The position numbers and the translations under genes are program-made. From Elusimicrobiota bacterium (GTDB lineage: Bacteria; Elusimicrobiota; Elusimicrobia; UBA1565), in contig JBAZVI010000002.1 of NCBI GenBank assembly GCA_041660925.1, positions 124,001 to 188,000 of the forward strand: a stretch of 64,000 nucleotides of DNA, read 5' to 3'. Of the stretch, positions 16,307 through 24,936 are shown one piece after another; positions within the stretch are counted from its first letter, which is position 1, and every line of letters starts with the position of its first letter. The notes below the pieces were generated by a model. It did not search any database. It saw only the letters and a list, made by a program, of their open reading frames with translations, and was not told the DNA's origin.

Positions 16307-17281
16307 GAGGACGGCGGCGGTGAGGGCGGGGACGAGCTTGCTCCAGTCTTCCTGCACCGCGAGCGTGGCCAGCTTCATCATCGGGCACTCGGGGTCGGTG
16401 TTCACCGCCACGATGACCTCGCTCGATTTCATGCCGGCCATGTGCTGGATCTGGCCGGAGATCCCGACCGCCAGGTAGAGGCGCGGGCGCACCGAGCGTC
16501 CCGTCAGACCGATCTGGTGCTTGTACGGGATCCAACCGGCGTCCACGGCGGCGCGGCTGGCGCCGACCGCGGCGTTGAGCGCGTGCGCGAGCTCGCGCAG
16601 CGGCTTGAAGCCCTCGGGGCCGCCGAGTCCGCGTCCGCCCGACACGATCCGGTCCGAGGAGGCGATGTCGAGCTCCCCGGCTTCCTCTTCCGCGAAGGAG
16701 ACGAACTCGGCGCGGGCGCAGGAGGGTGCGGCGGCGACGCGGACGAGCTCGGCCGTTCCCGCGCCCGGCTCGGGCCGCGCGAAAGCCATGGGCCGTACCG
16801 TGACGAGGGCCGGGCCGCGTCGGGCGGCCGTCTTGAGCAGGGCCGAACCGCCGTAGGCGGAGCGGGTCGAGACGAGCCGGCCCTCCCCGTCGCTGTCGAG
16901 GGCGACGGCGTCGGTGAGAAGGGCTCCTTCGAGCGCGACCGCCAGGCGGGCCGAGACGGAGCGGCCGTAGACCGTGGCGCCGAAGAGGACGACGCGGGGC
17001 GGCTCTTCCGCGAAGAAGGCGCGCAGGGCGCCTGCGTGGGCCTCGTCGACGAAGGCGGAGAGGGAAGCCCCCTCGAGGAGCACGACGCGGTCGGCTCCGA
17101 GGGCGCGCGCGGACTCGGCGGCGGCGGCGGCCTCGGGCCCGGCGGGAAGGACGAGGGTCAGCTTCTCCCCCTTCGCGGCGGCGAGGCGGCGGCCGGGGGT
17201 CAGGAGTTCGATGGAGACCGGAAGGAGCCGGCCGCGGCGGAGCTCGCCGATGCAGTAGACGCCCTGGCCTTCGGCGGTCAT
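16292..17281 (-). CDS. etfA: Electron transfer flavoprotein alpha subunit
   Basis: 329 aa. Carries the FAD of the EtfAB heterodimer, which accepts electrons from acyl-CoA dehydrogenases. The C-terminal FAD domain is clear: IVSGGRGLGG (about residues 213-222), VGASRAAVDAGWIPYKHQIG, then YLAVGISGQIQHMAGM and IVAVNTDPECPM. Normal length. ATGA overlap with etfB. It forms one unit with the acyl-CoA dehydrogenase two genes upstream, which is its likely partner. Confidence 0.96.
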   Translation of the reverse strand: MTAEGQGVYCIGELRRGRLLPVSIELLTPGRRLAAAKGEKLTLVLPAGPEAAAAAESARALGADRVVLLEGASLSAFVDEAHAGALRAFFAEEPPRVVLFGATVYGRSVSARLAVALEGALLTDAVALDSDGEGRLVSTRSAYGGSALLKTAARRGPALVTVRPMAFARPEPGAGTAELVRVAAAPSCARAEFVSFAEEEAGELDIASSDRIVSGGRGLGGPEGFKPLRELAHALNAAVGASRAAVDAGWIPYKHQIGLTGRSVRPRLYLAVGISGQIQHMAGMKSSEVIVAVNTDPECPMMKLATLAVQEDWSKLVPALTAAVLKAKG

Positions 17282-18072
17282 AGGAGCTTCATCTCCTTGA
17301 GGCGCGCGACGAGCGCGGCGGCCTTCTCCTCGGCCGTGGCGCCGGGGACGACGGCGCCCGGAGGGCGCTGGGGGACGGGGACGGTCCCGGCCGGGACGGC
17401 GGCGGAGGCCGCGCCGAACTTCGAGGGCTCGGCGCCGAGCTCCGCGGCGCCCCAGCGGGGGAGCGCGGCCTTGCGGGCCGCCATCTTCCCCTTCAGGGAC
17501 GGCAGGCGCGGCTCGTTGATCTCCTTGGTGACGGAGAGCACGGCGGGCAGCGGCAGGCGCAGGGTCTCCGCGCCGTCCTCCATGGCGCGCTCGACGGTCA
17601 CCGAGGTCTCGGAGACCTCCAGGACCTTCCGCACGGAGGAGGCGCAGGGCCAGCCGAGCCAGGCGGCCAGGGCCGGCGGGACGGCGCCGGACTCCCCGTC
17701 GCTCGACTGGCGGCCGGCGAGCACGAGCTGCGGACCGGTCCCGGCCTTGCGCACGGCCAGGGAGAGGAGGTAGGCGCTCGCGAGCGGGTCGGAGCCGGCG
17801 AAGGCGGGGTCGGTGAGGAGCGCGGCCTCGTCGATGCCGAGGGCGAGGGCGGCGCGCAGGGTCTCCTCGCAGGCGGGCGTTCCCAGCGAGAGGGCCAGCG
17901 CCTTCGTCCCGGGGACGCGCTCCTTGAGGCGGAGGGCCTCCTCGACGGCGTATTCGTCGAGGGGGTTCATGGCGCAGGCCGCGTCGGCCTTCGGCGCTCC
18001 GGTCGCGGGGTCCACGGCGACGGAGGTCGAGGACGGGGTCTGCTTGACGCAGACGAGGACCTGGAGGCTCAC
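17278..18072 (-). CDS. etfB: Electron transfer flavoprotein beta subunit
   Basis: 264 aa from GTG at 18072 (GTGA overlap with the dehydrogenase stop). AMP-binding subunit of EtfAB. Typical landmarks: VLVCVKQTPS at the start, NPLDEYAVEEALRLKE, LVLAGRQSSDGESGAVPP and LPAVLSVTKEINEPRLPSLKG. The C-terminal tail is proline/alanine-rich and slightly longer than in compact homologues. No sign of the bifurcating-type extra domain. Confidence 0.95.
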   Translation of the reverse strand: MSLQVLVCVKQTPSSTSVAVDPATGAPKADAACAMNPLDEYAVEEALRLKERVPGTKALALSLGTPACEETLRAALALGIDEAALLTDPAFAGSDPLASAYLLSLAVRKAGTGPQLVLAGRQSSDGESGAVPPALAAWLGWPCASSVRKVLEVSETSVTVERAMEDGAETLRLPLPAVLSVTKEINEPRLPSLKGKMAARKAALPRWGAAELGAEPSKFGAASAAVPAGTVPVPQRPPGAVVPGATAEEKAAALVARLKEMKLL

Positions 18073-19313
18073 GCGCTGCCCTCGTCCTTGGAGCGGGAGG
18101 CGGCTTCCTTGATCATCATCATCGCGATCTCGTTGCGCTGGATCTGGTTGGCGCCCTCGTAGATCTGCGTGATCTTGGCGTCGCGCATGTACTTCTCGAC
18201 CGGGAAGTCGCGCATGTAGCCGATGCCGCCGCACATCTGCACGCAGTCGACCGTCACCTTCATGGCGGCGTCGGAGCAGAAGACCTTCACCATCGCGGAT
18301 TCCTTCGTCCAGCGGCGCGTGTCAAGACGGCGCATGGCGTCGTAGACCGGGATGCGCTCCTTCACGGCGGCCTCGATGGCGGGCTTCATCGCTTCGTCGA
18401 GGGCGCGGGCCGTCGCGTAGAGCAGCGCCTTGCCCGCCTCGATCTGCGTCGCGCAGTCGGCGAGCATGTGCCCGATGGCCTGGAAGCTGGCGATGGGGGC
18501 CCCGAACTGCTTGCGCACGCGGACGTAGGAGAGGGTCTCCTCGAGGGCTCCCTGCGCGATGCCCAGCGCCTGGGCGCCGATGCCGGGGCGCGAGAGGTCG
18601 AAGGTGTTCTGGGCGATGAAGAGGCCGTAGCCCTCCTTGTAAAGGAGGTTCGCCGCGGGGACCCGACAGTCCTTGAAGACGAGCTCATAGGTCGGGTTCG
18701 CCCGGATGCCCATCTTCTCTTCCTTCTTGCCGAAGCCGAAGCCGGGGGTCCCCTTCGCGACGACGAAGGCCGAGATCCCGCGCGCGCCGCGGGAGGGCTT
18801 CGTCGAGGCGAAGACGACGTAGTCGTCGGCCTCCTTGCCGGAGGAGCAGAAGTTCTTGACGCCGTTGAGGATGTAGTGGTCGCCGTCCAGGACGGCCGTC
18901 GCCTTCGTGGCGGTGGCGTCGGAGCCCGCTTCGGGCTCCGTGATGTTGAACGCGCCGAGTCGCTCTCCCGAGGCCAGCGGCGGGAGCCATTTCTCGCGCT
19001 GCTGCGCCGAGCCGAAGAGGAGGATGGGCAGGGCGCCGAGCGACGAGGTCCCCAGGGGCAGGGCGATGCCGCCGCAGACCTTGGAGAGCTCCTCGAAGGC
19101 GAGCACGAGCTCGAAGCAGCCGCCGCCGAGCCCGCCGTACTCCTCCGGGAGGTAGACGCCGAAGAGGCCGGTCTTCTTGTACTCCTCGACGATGGGGCGC
19201 GGGAACTCCTCGGTGCGGTCGTAGTGCTCGCGGACCGGCTTGATCTTCTTCTGCGCCACCTGGCGCGCGAGCGAAACGATCTCCTGCTGCGTCTCGGTCA
19301 GTCGGTAGTCCAT
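18069..19313 (-). CDS. Acyl-CoA dehydrogenase
   Basis: 414 aa flavoenzyme introducing the alpha-beta double bond into acyl-CoA and passing electrons to EtfAB. Seen: N-terminal helical domain starting DYRLTETQQEIVSLAR, the FAD/substrate segment FNITEPEAGSDATA, GVKNFCSSG, and the C-terminal catalytic region QIYEGANQIQRNEIA, whose Glu is the usual base. A roughly 15-residue insertion after ALDEAMKP is not standard. Substrate chain length cannot be told from sequence. Operon with etfBA. Confidence 0.94.
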   Translation of the reverse strand: MDYRLTETQQEIVSLARQVAQKKIKPVREHYDRTEEFPRPIVEEYKKTGLFGVYLPEEYGGLGGGCFELVLAFEELSKVCGGIALPLGTSSLGALPILLFGSAQQREKWLPPLASGERLGAFNITEPEAGSDATATKATAVLDGDHYILNGVKNFCSSGKEADDYVVFASTKPSRGARGISAFVVAKGTPGFGFGKKEEKMGIRANPTYELVFKDCRVPAANLLYKEGYGLFIAQNTFDLSRPGIGAQALGIAQGALEETLSYVRVRKQFGAPIASFQAIGHMLADCATQIEAGKALLYATARALDEAMKPAIEAAVKERIPVYDAMRRLDTRRWTKESAMVKVFCSDAAMKVTVDCVQMCGGIGYMRDFPVEKYMRDAKITQIYEGANQIQRNEIAMMMIKEAASRSKDEGSA

Positions 19314-19320
19314 GGGATCC

Positions 19321-19986
19321 TCAGTCGTCCAGACGGCCCAGAGCGTCCTTGGCGGCGGCCTGCTCGGCTTCCTTCTTGTTCTTGCCGTGGCCGTTGCCGA
19401 GCACGCGCGAGCCGTACTGCACGCGTACGGTGAAAGTCTTGTCGTGGTCCGGCCCGACCGTTTTGACGAGCTTGTAGTCGGGCGGGGACTTGTAGCGCTT
19501 CTGTACGATCTCCTGCAGGCGGCTCTTGTGATCGGCCTCGTCGACTTCGACCGACTCTTCGGCGAGGCAGCGGCGGATGAGCTTCCCGGCGGCCTCGAAG
19601 CCTCCGTCGAGGTAGATCGCGCCGATGACGGCCTCCATCGCGTTGGAGAGGATGCTCGGCCGCGCGCGTCCTCCGGTGGTTTCCTCGCCGGAGCCCAGCT
19701 TCAGGTGCGGCCCGAGGGCGAGGCGCGCGGCCCAGCGCGCGAGCGTCGGACGCGACACGAGGGCCGCCTTCATCTTCGAAAGGCGGCCCTCGTTCTCGTC
19801 GGGGTAGTTCTCGTAGAGGCGGTGCGCCGTGACGGCGGCAAGCACGCTGTCGCCGAGGAACTCCAGGCGCTCGTTATGGCTCTTCTGACCCTTCTCGAAG
19901 GCGTACGACTTGTGGGTCAGGGCCTCTTCGAGGAGCTCCGGCCGGCGGAAGCGGTGGCCGATCGTCTCCTCGATGGAGTCGCGCAC
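19321..19986 (-). CDS. rnc: Ribonuclease III
   Basis: 221 aa. Double-stranded RNA endonuclease for rRNA and mRNA processing. The signature NERLEFLGDSVL is at about residues 38-49. The second metal-site segment is NAMEAVIGAIYLDGG. The C-terminal dsRNA-binding domain ends in GKNKKEAEQAAAKDALGRL. Complete. Placed after acpP as in the common plsX-fab-acpP-rnc order. Confidence 0.96.
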   Translation of the reverse strand: MRDSIEETIGHRFRRPELLEEALTHKSYAFEKGQKSHNERLEFLGDSVLAAVTAHRLYENYPDENEGRLSKMKAALVSRPTLARWAARLALGPHLKLGSGEETTGGRARPSILSNAMEAVIGAIYLDGGFEAAGKLIRRCLAEESVEVDEADHKSRLQEIVQKRYKSPPDYKLVKTVGPDHDKTFTVRVQYGSRVLGNGHGKNKKEAEQAAAKDALGRLDD

Positions 19987-20007
19987 CCGATGCTCCGTTC
20001 GTCCGGG

Positions 20008-20253
20008 CTACTTCTTCGCGTGGGCCTTGATGTACTCGATGGCCTGGCCGACGGTCTGGATCTTCTCCGCCTGCTCGTCCGGGATCTCCGTGTCGAACTC
20101 CTCTTCGAGCGCCATGACGAGCTCGACGGTGTCGAGCGAGTCCGCTCCGAGGTCGTTGACGAAATGGGCCTGCGGGGTGACCTCGCCGGAGTCGACGCCG
20201 AGCTGCTCGACGATGATCTTCTTCACCCGCTCTTCGTAGTTGTTGTCAGCCAT
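20008..20253 (-). CDS. acpP: Acyl carrier protein
   Basis: 81 aa acidic carrier. The phosphopantetheine serine is in FVNDLGADSLDTVELVMALE (motif DSLD, Ser at about residue 39). Carries acyl chains for fatty acid synthesis; PlsX in the same operon uses acyl-ACP as substrate. Neighbours are fabG upstream and rnc downstream. Confidence 0.97.
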   Translation of the reverse strand: MADNNYEERVKKIIVEQLGVDSGEVTPQAHFVNDLGADSLDTVELVMALEEEFDTEIPDEQAEKIQTVGQAIEYIKAHAKK

Positions 20254-20262
20254 CCTTCCTCC

Positions 20263-21012
20263 CTATATCCGCATACCGCCGTTGATCCCGAGGACCTGTC
20301 CGGTCACGTAGTCCCCGCTGTCGCAGGCCAGGTACAGCACGGCTTTCGCGACGTCGTCCGGCTCGCCGAAGCGGCCGAGCGGTATGCGCTCGAGCGCCTT
20401 CTTCGCCCACTCCTCGCCCAGAGCCTGCGTCATCCGCGTGCGGATGAGCCCGGGCGCGACGGCGTTCACCAAGATGTTCCGGCTGGCCAGCTCCTTCGCG
20501 CAGGCCTTCGTGAAGGCGATGACTCCGCCCTTCGAGGCCGCGTAGTTGGCCTGTCCCGCGTTGCCGACCTCGCCGACGACGGACGCGATGTTGACGACGC
20601 GGCCCCATCGGGCCTTGATCATCGCGTGCGCTGCGGCTTTGGTCAACAAAAAGACGCCCTTCAGGTTCACATCCAGGACGAAGTTCCAGTCGTCCTCGGT
20701 CATGCGGACAAGAAGGCCGTCCTTCGTGACGCCCGCGTTGTTGACCAATATATCAATTCTTCCAAGATTGTCAAGCGCGGCCCGAACGGCCTTTTCGCAG
20801 TCCTCCGACGAGCGGACGTCGCCGCTCAGCGCGAGGGTCCGCACGCCGCAGGAGGCCTTCAGCGCGGAGGCGGCCTCTTCGACGCCTTGGGCGTCCATGT
20901 CCAGGAGGACCAGGTCCGCGCCCTCCCCCCCCAGCGCCGCGGCCACGGCCCGGCCGATGCCCTGGGCGGCGCCGGTGACCATCGCGACCCGTCCCTTCAA
21001 GCGGGCGCTCAT
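20263..21012 (-). CDS. fabG: 3-oxoacyl-ACP reductase
   Basis: 249 aa short-chain dehydrogenase. NADP-binding GAAQGIGRAVA (about residues 14-24), NNAGVTKDGLLVRM, catalytic Ser in NIASVVGEVGNAGQ, YAASK (YxxxK). C-terminal GQVLGINGGM is typical of FabG. Reduces 3-oxoacyl-ACP in chain elongation. It overlaps plsX by ATGA and precedes acpP. fabH, fabD and fabF are not in this cluster. Confidence 0.95.
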   Translation of the reverse strand: MSARLKGRVAMVTGAAQGIGRAVAAALGGEGADLVLLDMDAQGVEEAASALKASCGVRTLALSGDVRSSEDCEKAVRAALDNLGRIDILVNNAGVTKDGLLVRMTEDDWNFVLDVNLKGVFLLTKAAAHAMIKARWGRVVNIASVVGEVGNAGQANYAASKGGVIAFTKACAKELASRNILVNAVAPGLIRTRMTQALGEEWAKKALERIPLGRFGEPDDVAKAVLYLACDSGDYVTGQVLGINGGMRI

Positions 21013-22022
21013 TCGGAGATCCTCGAGAGCTCGACGTTGGACTTGAAGGCCTCGATGCGCTCGCGGATGCGGTCCTGCAGGCGGCGCTCGGAGAGCGAGG
21101 CGGCCATGCGCAGAGCGTCCTCGACCCCTTCGGGGGTCGCGGGGGCGCGGCAGACGACGGCGGTGCCGTCGACCCCGAGGAGAGGGGCGGCCGAGCGGCT
21201 GCGGGGACAGTCGAACTCCGTGCGCGCGCGGCCCGCGCCGGGGGCGGCGATGCGCGCCGCCAGGCGGCTGAGGCTCCCCGCGGGAGGCGGTTCGACCGCC
21301 TCGAGGACGGCGGCCGCGACGCCGCCGACGAGCTTCGCGCAGACGTCGCCGAGGGCCCCGTCGCAGACGGCGACGTCCACCGCGCCGGAGGCGAAGGCGT
21401 CTCCCTCGACCGGCCCGACGAAGTTGAGGCCCGAGTATTTGAGCAGGGAGAGCGCCTCGCGCAGGGTCTCGTCGACGGACCCGCTCTCCAGGGCGGCCGA
21501 GAGCAGTCCGACCGTGGGCTTCTCCCGGCCCAGCTCGGCTTCCGCGAAGAGGGCGCCCATGAGCGCGTACTGCAGAAGATGCCAGGGCTTGCTTCCCATG
21601 CTCCCGCCGGCGTCGAGCAGCGCGACGGGACCGCGCGGGGTCGGCAGGGTCACGAGCAGGGCGGGGCGCAGCACGCCGGGGAGGCGCTTGAGGCTGCGCA
21701 GCGCCGCCGCCATCGCCGCGCCGGGCTTGCCGGCGGAGACGAAGGCGTCGGCCTCCCCGCGCGCGACGGCCGCGGCGGCGCGCTGGACGGCCGACTCCAC
21801 CGGCATCGGGCAGGCATCGCCCGGCGCGGGCTCGGAGGCCTCGGGGACGTCGAGGACCTTGAGCCCGCGTCCGTCGGGCGCGCCGAGGACCTCGAGCCCG
21901 CGGAGCAGGCGCTCGCGCGGGCCGAAGAGGTGGATCTCCGCGGAGCCGGAGCGGAGCGCGCGGAGCGCTCCCTCCAGGACGGGCGAGGGGTCGGGCCCCG
22001 CCGCGTCGACGGCGACGCGCAT
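21009..22022 (-). CDS. plsX: Phosphate acyltransferase PlsX
   Basis: 337 aa. Converts acyl-ACP and phosphate to acyl phosphate for phospholipid synthesis. Recognisable: the start VAVDAAGPD (family IALDAMGGD, so the usual GGD is altered to GPD), ADAFVSAGKPGAAMAAAL, LLDAGGSMGSKPWHLLQYA, and NFVGPVEGDAFASGAVDVAVCDG. It is more diverged than its neighbours, but gene order rpmF-plsX-fabG-acpP-rnc strongly supports it. Confidence 0.93.
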   Translation of the reverse strand: MRVAVDAAGPDPSPVLEGALRALRSGSAEIHLFGPRERLLRGLEVLGAPDGRGLKVLDVPEASEPAPGDACPMPVESAVQRAAAAVARGEADAFVSAGKPGAAMAAALRSLKRLPGVLRPALLVTLPTPRGPVALLDAGGSMGSKPWHLLQYALMGALFAEAELGREKPTVGLLSAALESGSVDETLREALSLLKYSGLNFVGPVEGDAFASGAVDVAVCDGALGDVCAKLVGGVAAAVLEAVEPPPAGSLSRLAARIAAPGAGRARTEFDCPRSRSAAPLLGVDGTAVVCRAPATPEGVEDALRMAASLSERRLQDRIRERIEAFKSNVELSRISE

Positions 22023-22024
22023 CC

Positions 22025-22258
22025 CTACTTGCCCTTCTCCTCGGTGGTGGTCCCGCCGCCGCCCTTCTTGGACTTCTTCTCCTTCTTGGGCAGGACGAGC
22101 TCTCCGGCGTAGAAGCCGCAGTGCGGGCAGACGCAGTGCGGCGCGCGGGTCTTTCCGCAGTGGGAGCAGGCGCTCAGTCCGCCGAGCTCCAGCTTCCAGT
22201 TCGCGGAGCGGCGGGAATCGCGGCGGGAACGTGTGTGCTTGCGTTTAGGGTTCGGCAT
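22025..22258 (-). CDS. rpmF: 50S ribosomal protein L32
   Basis: 77 aa. Basic start MPNPKRKHTRSRRDSRRS, then the zinc-ribbon-type pairs CSHCG and CPHCGFYAG. The C-terminal tail is Lys/Gly/Thr-rich and about 15-20 residues longer than usual. The start overlaps the end of the YceD-like gene by 14 bases, the classic yceD-rpmF pairing. Confidence 0.94.
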   Translation of the reverse strand: MPNPKRKHTRSRRDSRRSANWKLELGGLSACSHCGKTRAPHCVCPHCGFYAGELVLPKKEKKSKKGGGGTTTEEKGK

Positions 22259-22739
22259 GGCGTTTCTCCTCTTTCTTGACGACGGGGTTCTTGAGCGCGG
22301 CGAAAGGGGACGGCGTCTCGACTCGGCAGGCGCACGGCGCGGCGTTGAGGTTCTGGCCGCACTGCGGGCAGAGACCGCGGCAGTCCTCCCGGCAGAGGGA
22401 GCGGGGAGGGACCTCGAGGAGGACGGCCTGCCGGACGTCGTCGGCGACGTCGAGCTCCCCCTCCTTGAGCGGGTAGGTCTCCTCGATGGCGCAGTCGTAG
22501 TCGAGGCGGTGCTCGCAGAGGCAGCGGCTGCACGTGAGGATCCACGCGCCGCGCGCGCGGACCTCGAGGAGGACGTCCTCGCCGCCGAGGGAGAGCTCGA
22601 CCTCGAGGCGCAGCGTCCCCTCGGGACGCGTGCCGGGGAGCCGCCGGTCGATGAAGGTCTCGGCGTCGAGCTCGAGCTCCGAGCGCAGGCCGCCGTCCTC
22701 GCGCAGGCGCGAGATGTCGAAGCGGAGGGGCTCGCTCAC
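22245..22739 (-). CDS. YceD/DUF177 family protein
   Basis: 164 aa. The family accompanies rpmF and has been linked to 23S rRNA accumulation. Cysteine pairs LTCSRCLCEH (about residues 68-77) and CREDCRGLCPQCGQNLN near the C-terminus are typical. Placed directly before rpmF, overlapping it by 14 bases; its own start overlaps the glycosyltransferase stop by four bases. Confidence 0.9.
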   Translation of the reverse strand: MSEPLRFDISRLREDGGLRSELELDAETFIDRRLPGTRPEGTLRLEVELSLGGEDVLLEVRARGAWILTCSRCLCEHRLDYDCAIEETYPLKEGELDVADDVRQAVLLEVPPRSLCREDCRGLCPQCGQNLNAAPCACRVETPSPFAALKNPVVKKEEKRHAEP

Positions 22740-23677
22740 GGGAGGCTGACCTTCTCGCGGATGAAGTACGGCCGCCGCTCGCGCAGGTCGTAGTAGACGC
22801 GGATGAGGATCTCGGCGAGCAGCCCCATGAGCAGGAGCTGGATGCCCGCGAGCCCGAAGAAGATGGAGACCAGGAAGAGCGGCTGGTCCTTGACGAAGAT
22901 GCCGAGGTGGAACTTCTTATAGAGCGTCTCGAGCGCCAGGAGGCCGCCGAGGGCCATCATCAGGAGCCCGCCGCCGCCGAAGAGGTAGATGGGCTTGGTG
23001 ATGTACTCGTCCATGAACTTGACGGTCATGAGGTCGAGCACGACCTTGAAGGTGCGCATGAGCCCGTACTTGGAGACTCCCCGCGTGCGGGGGCGGTGGT
23101 TCACCTCCATCTCGACGATGCGGGCGCCCATGAAGCCCGCGTAGGCCGGGATGAAGCGGTGCATCTCTCCGTAGAGCTTGAGGCCCTTCAGGAAGCGGGC
23201 GCGGTAGAGCTTGAGGGTGCAGCCGTAGTCGTGGAGGCGCACGCCGGTGACGCGCGAGATGACCCAGTTGGCGGCCCAGGACGGGATCTTCCGCGAGAGG
23301 AGCGCGTCCTGGCGGCGGCGGCGCCAGCCGCTGACCGCGTCGCAGTCCTCGCCGAGGCGCGCGAGCATCGCGGGGATGTCGGCGGGGTCGTTCTGCAGGT
23401 CGGAGTCGAGGAAGGCGATGACCTCTCCGCGGGCATGGTCGATGCCGGCGGCCATCGCCGCCGTCTGGCCGAAGTTCGTCGCCAGGCGCACGACCCGAAA
23501 GCGCGGTTCCCGGGCGGCGAGGCCGCGCAGGAGTTCGAAGGACCGGTCGCGGGAGCCGTCGTCCACGAAGACCGCTTCGTAATCGAGGGAGGAAAGGGCC
23601 TCCCCGAGCTGTCGGGCGAGCTCCGGGAGGTTCTCCTCCTCGTTGTAAACGGGGATGACGAGGCTCAAAAGCGGCAT
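22736..23677 (-). CDS. Membrane-anchored family 2 glycosyltransferase (GtrB/ArnC/DPM1-like)
   Basis: 313 aa. GT-A fold: LSLVIPVYNEEENLPEL, VFVDDGSRDRS, and LDSDLQNDPADIP holding the DxD metal motif. Two C-terminal transmembrane helices (about residues 230-250 and 262-288) place it in the polyprenyl-phosphate glycosyltransferase group. It probably loads a sugar onto undecaprenyl phosphate. Sugar specificity not predictable. First gene of the operon reaching down to etfA. Confidence 0.9.
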   Translation of the reverse strand: MPLLSLVIPVYNEEENLPELARQLGEALSSLDYEAVFVDDGSRDRSFELLRGLAAREPRFRVVRLATNFGQTAAMAAGIDHARGEVIAFLDSDLQNDPADIPAMLARLGEDCDAVSGWRRRRQDALLSRKIPSWAANWVISRVTGVRLHDYGCTLKLYRARFLKGLKLYGEMHRFIPAYAGFMGARIVEMEVNHRPRTRGVSKYGLMRTFKVVLDLMTVKFMDEYITKPIYLFGGGGLLMMALGGLLALETLYKKFHLGIFVKDQPLFLVSIFFGLAGIQLLLMGLLAEILIRVYYDLRERRPYFIREKVSLP

Positions 23678-23687
23678 GGGAATGAAG

Positions 23688-23716
23688 ATTAAACACTTTC
23701 CGACGGAGACTGTAAA
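23688..23716 (-). promoter_or_regulatory. Promoter candidate for GT2-to-etfA operon
   Basis: On the minus strand: TTTACA (23716-23711), 17-base spacer, TTTAAT (23693-23688), with start expected about 5-10 bases before the ATG at 23677. It lies in an AT-rich 86-base gap between the GT4 and GT2 genes. The leader would be very short. Confidence 0.5.
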
Positions 23717-23763
23717 GTTGGCGCTTTAAGGAATGAGGGGGCCGGCGGGGCGTGAACGGGGCT

Positions 23764-24936
23764 TCAGCGGGCGGGCCGGAGGCCCTTTTCGGAGAGAAGG
23801 AGGCGGTAGAGCTCCTCCTGTGAGCGGACCATCCCGTCGATGTCGAACTCGGGGCCGATCGCCGCCGCGGCGGCCGAGCCCAGGCGGGCCGCCAGCTCCG
23901 CATCGCGCAGGAGGCGGAGGATGCCCTCGCCGAGCGCCCCGCTGTCGCCGGGTGCGGCGAGCAGGCCGGTGCGGCCGTTCTCGAGGAGATCGGTCACGCC
24001 GTCGGTCGCGTAGCAGACGCAGGGCTTGGCGCTCTTCATGGCCTCGACGAGGGCGCGGGGCAGGCCTTCCCAGAGGGAGCTCAGGGCGAAGACGTCGGCG
24101 GCGGCGAGCAGCGCGGGGACGTCGCGGCGCCAGCCGGGAAGGAGGAAGCGGCCGCAGAGGCCCCGGGCGCGGATCGCGGCTTCGAGCTCCCCCCGCTGGG
24201 GACCGTCGCCGACGAGCGCGAAGGCGGCCGCGGGCTCCTCGGCGAGCACGCGCTCGGCCGCGCGGAGCAGGTCGAAGGGGTTCTTCTGCGGCTTCAGGTT
24301 CCCGACGCTCAGCACGAGGCGCGCGCCCGGCGCGAGGCCGAGGCCCGCCTTCACCGCCGCGGGGTCGGCGGCCGCCGGGAAGTCCGCGAGGCGCACGCCG
24401 CTGCGGATGAGGACCCGGCGCGCGCTCTCCCCGAGGCCGAGGCGCTCGGCGTCGCGCATGTTCGAGCGCGAGACGAAGACCAGCCGGTCGGCGAGTCCCG
24501 CGCACAGGCGCTCGGCGCCGAGGTAGAGGGCCCGCACGGGGGCCGACTGGCGGTCGTGGAAGCCGAAGCCGTGGAAGGTGTGGACGACGACGGGGATCCC
24601 GGCGAGCCGCGCGGCCAGGCGGCCCAGGACGCCGGCCTTCGAGGAGTGGGTGTGGAGCACGTCGGGGCGCTCGGCCTCGAGCAGGGAGCGCAGCTGCAGG
24701 AGCGCGGCGAGGTCGCGCGCCGGCGAGAGCTCCCGCACGAGGGAAGGCACGAAGCGCACGCGCACGCCGGGCTCGAGGCCGCGGGCCTCCGGATCGAGGA
24801 TCCCCCCCCGCCCGCAGGCGAGGATGGGCTCGAACTCCGAGCGCTCGAGATGGGCGACGGTGTGGAGGGTGTTGCGCTGCGCGCCTCCGAGGTCGAGGCG
24901 CGTGACGAGGTGGAGCACGCGGACGCGGCGGCTCAT
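23764..24936 (-). CDS. Family 4 glycosyltransferase
   Basis: 390 aa from ATG at 24936 (ATGA overlap). GT-B fold: VLHLVTRLDLGGAQRNTL donor/acceptor loop, HTHSSKAGVLGRLAAR, then LSVGNLKPQKNPFDLLRA and the E(x7)E donor site in SLWEGLPRALVEAMKSAKP. Retaining glycosyltransferase of cell-surface polysaccharide or glycolipid synthesis. Lies beside the GT2 enzyme and downstream of the SpoIID-like gene, an envelope-glycan context. Confidence 0.92.
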   Translation of the reverse strand: MSRRVRVLHLVTRLDLGGAQRNTLHTVAHLERSEFEPILACGRGGILDPEARGLEPGVRVRFVPSLVRELSPARDLAALLQLRSLLEAERPDVLHTHSSKAGVLGRLAARLAGIPVVVHTFHGFGFHDRQSAPVRALYLGAERLCAGLADRLVFVSRSNMRDAERLGLGESARRVLIRSGVRLADFPAAADPAAVKAGLGLAPGARLVLSVGNLKPQKNPFDLLRAAERVLAEEPAAAFALVGDGPQRGELEAAIRARGLCGRFLLPGWRRDVPALLAAADVFALSSLWEGLPRALVEAMKSAKPCVCYATDGVTDLLENGRTGLLAAPGDSGALGEGILRLLRDAELAARLGSAAAAAIGPEFDIDGMVRSQEELYRLLLSEKGLRPAR

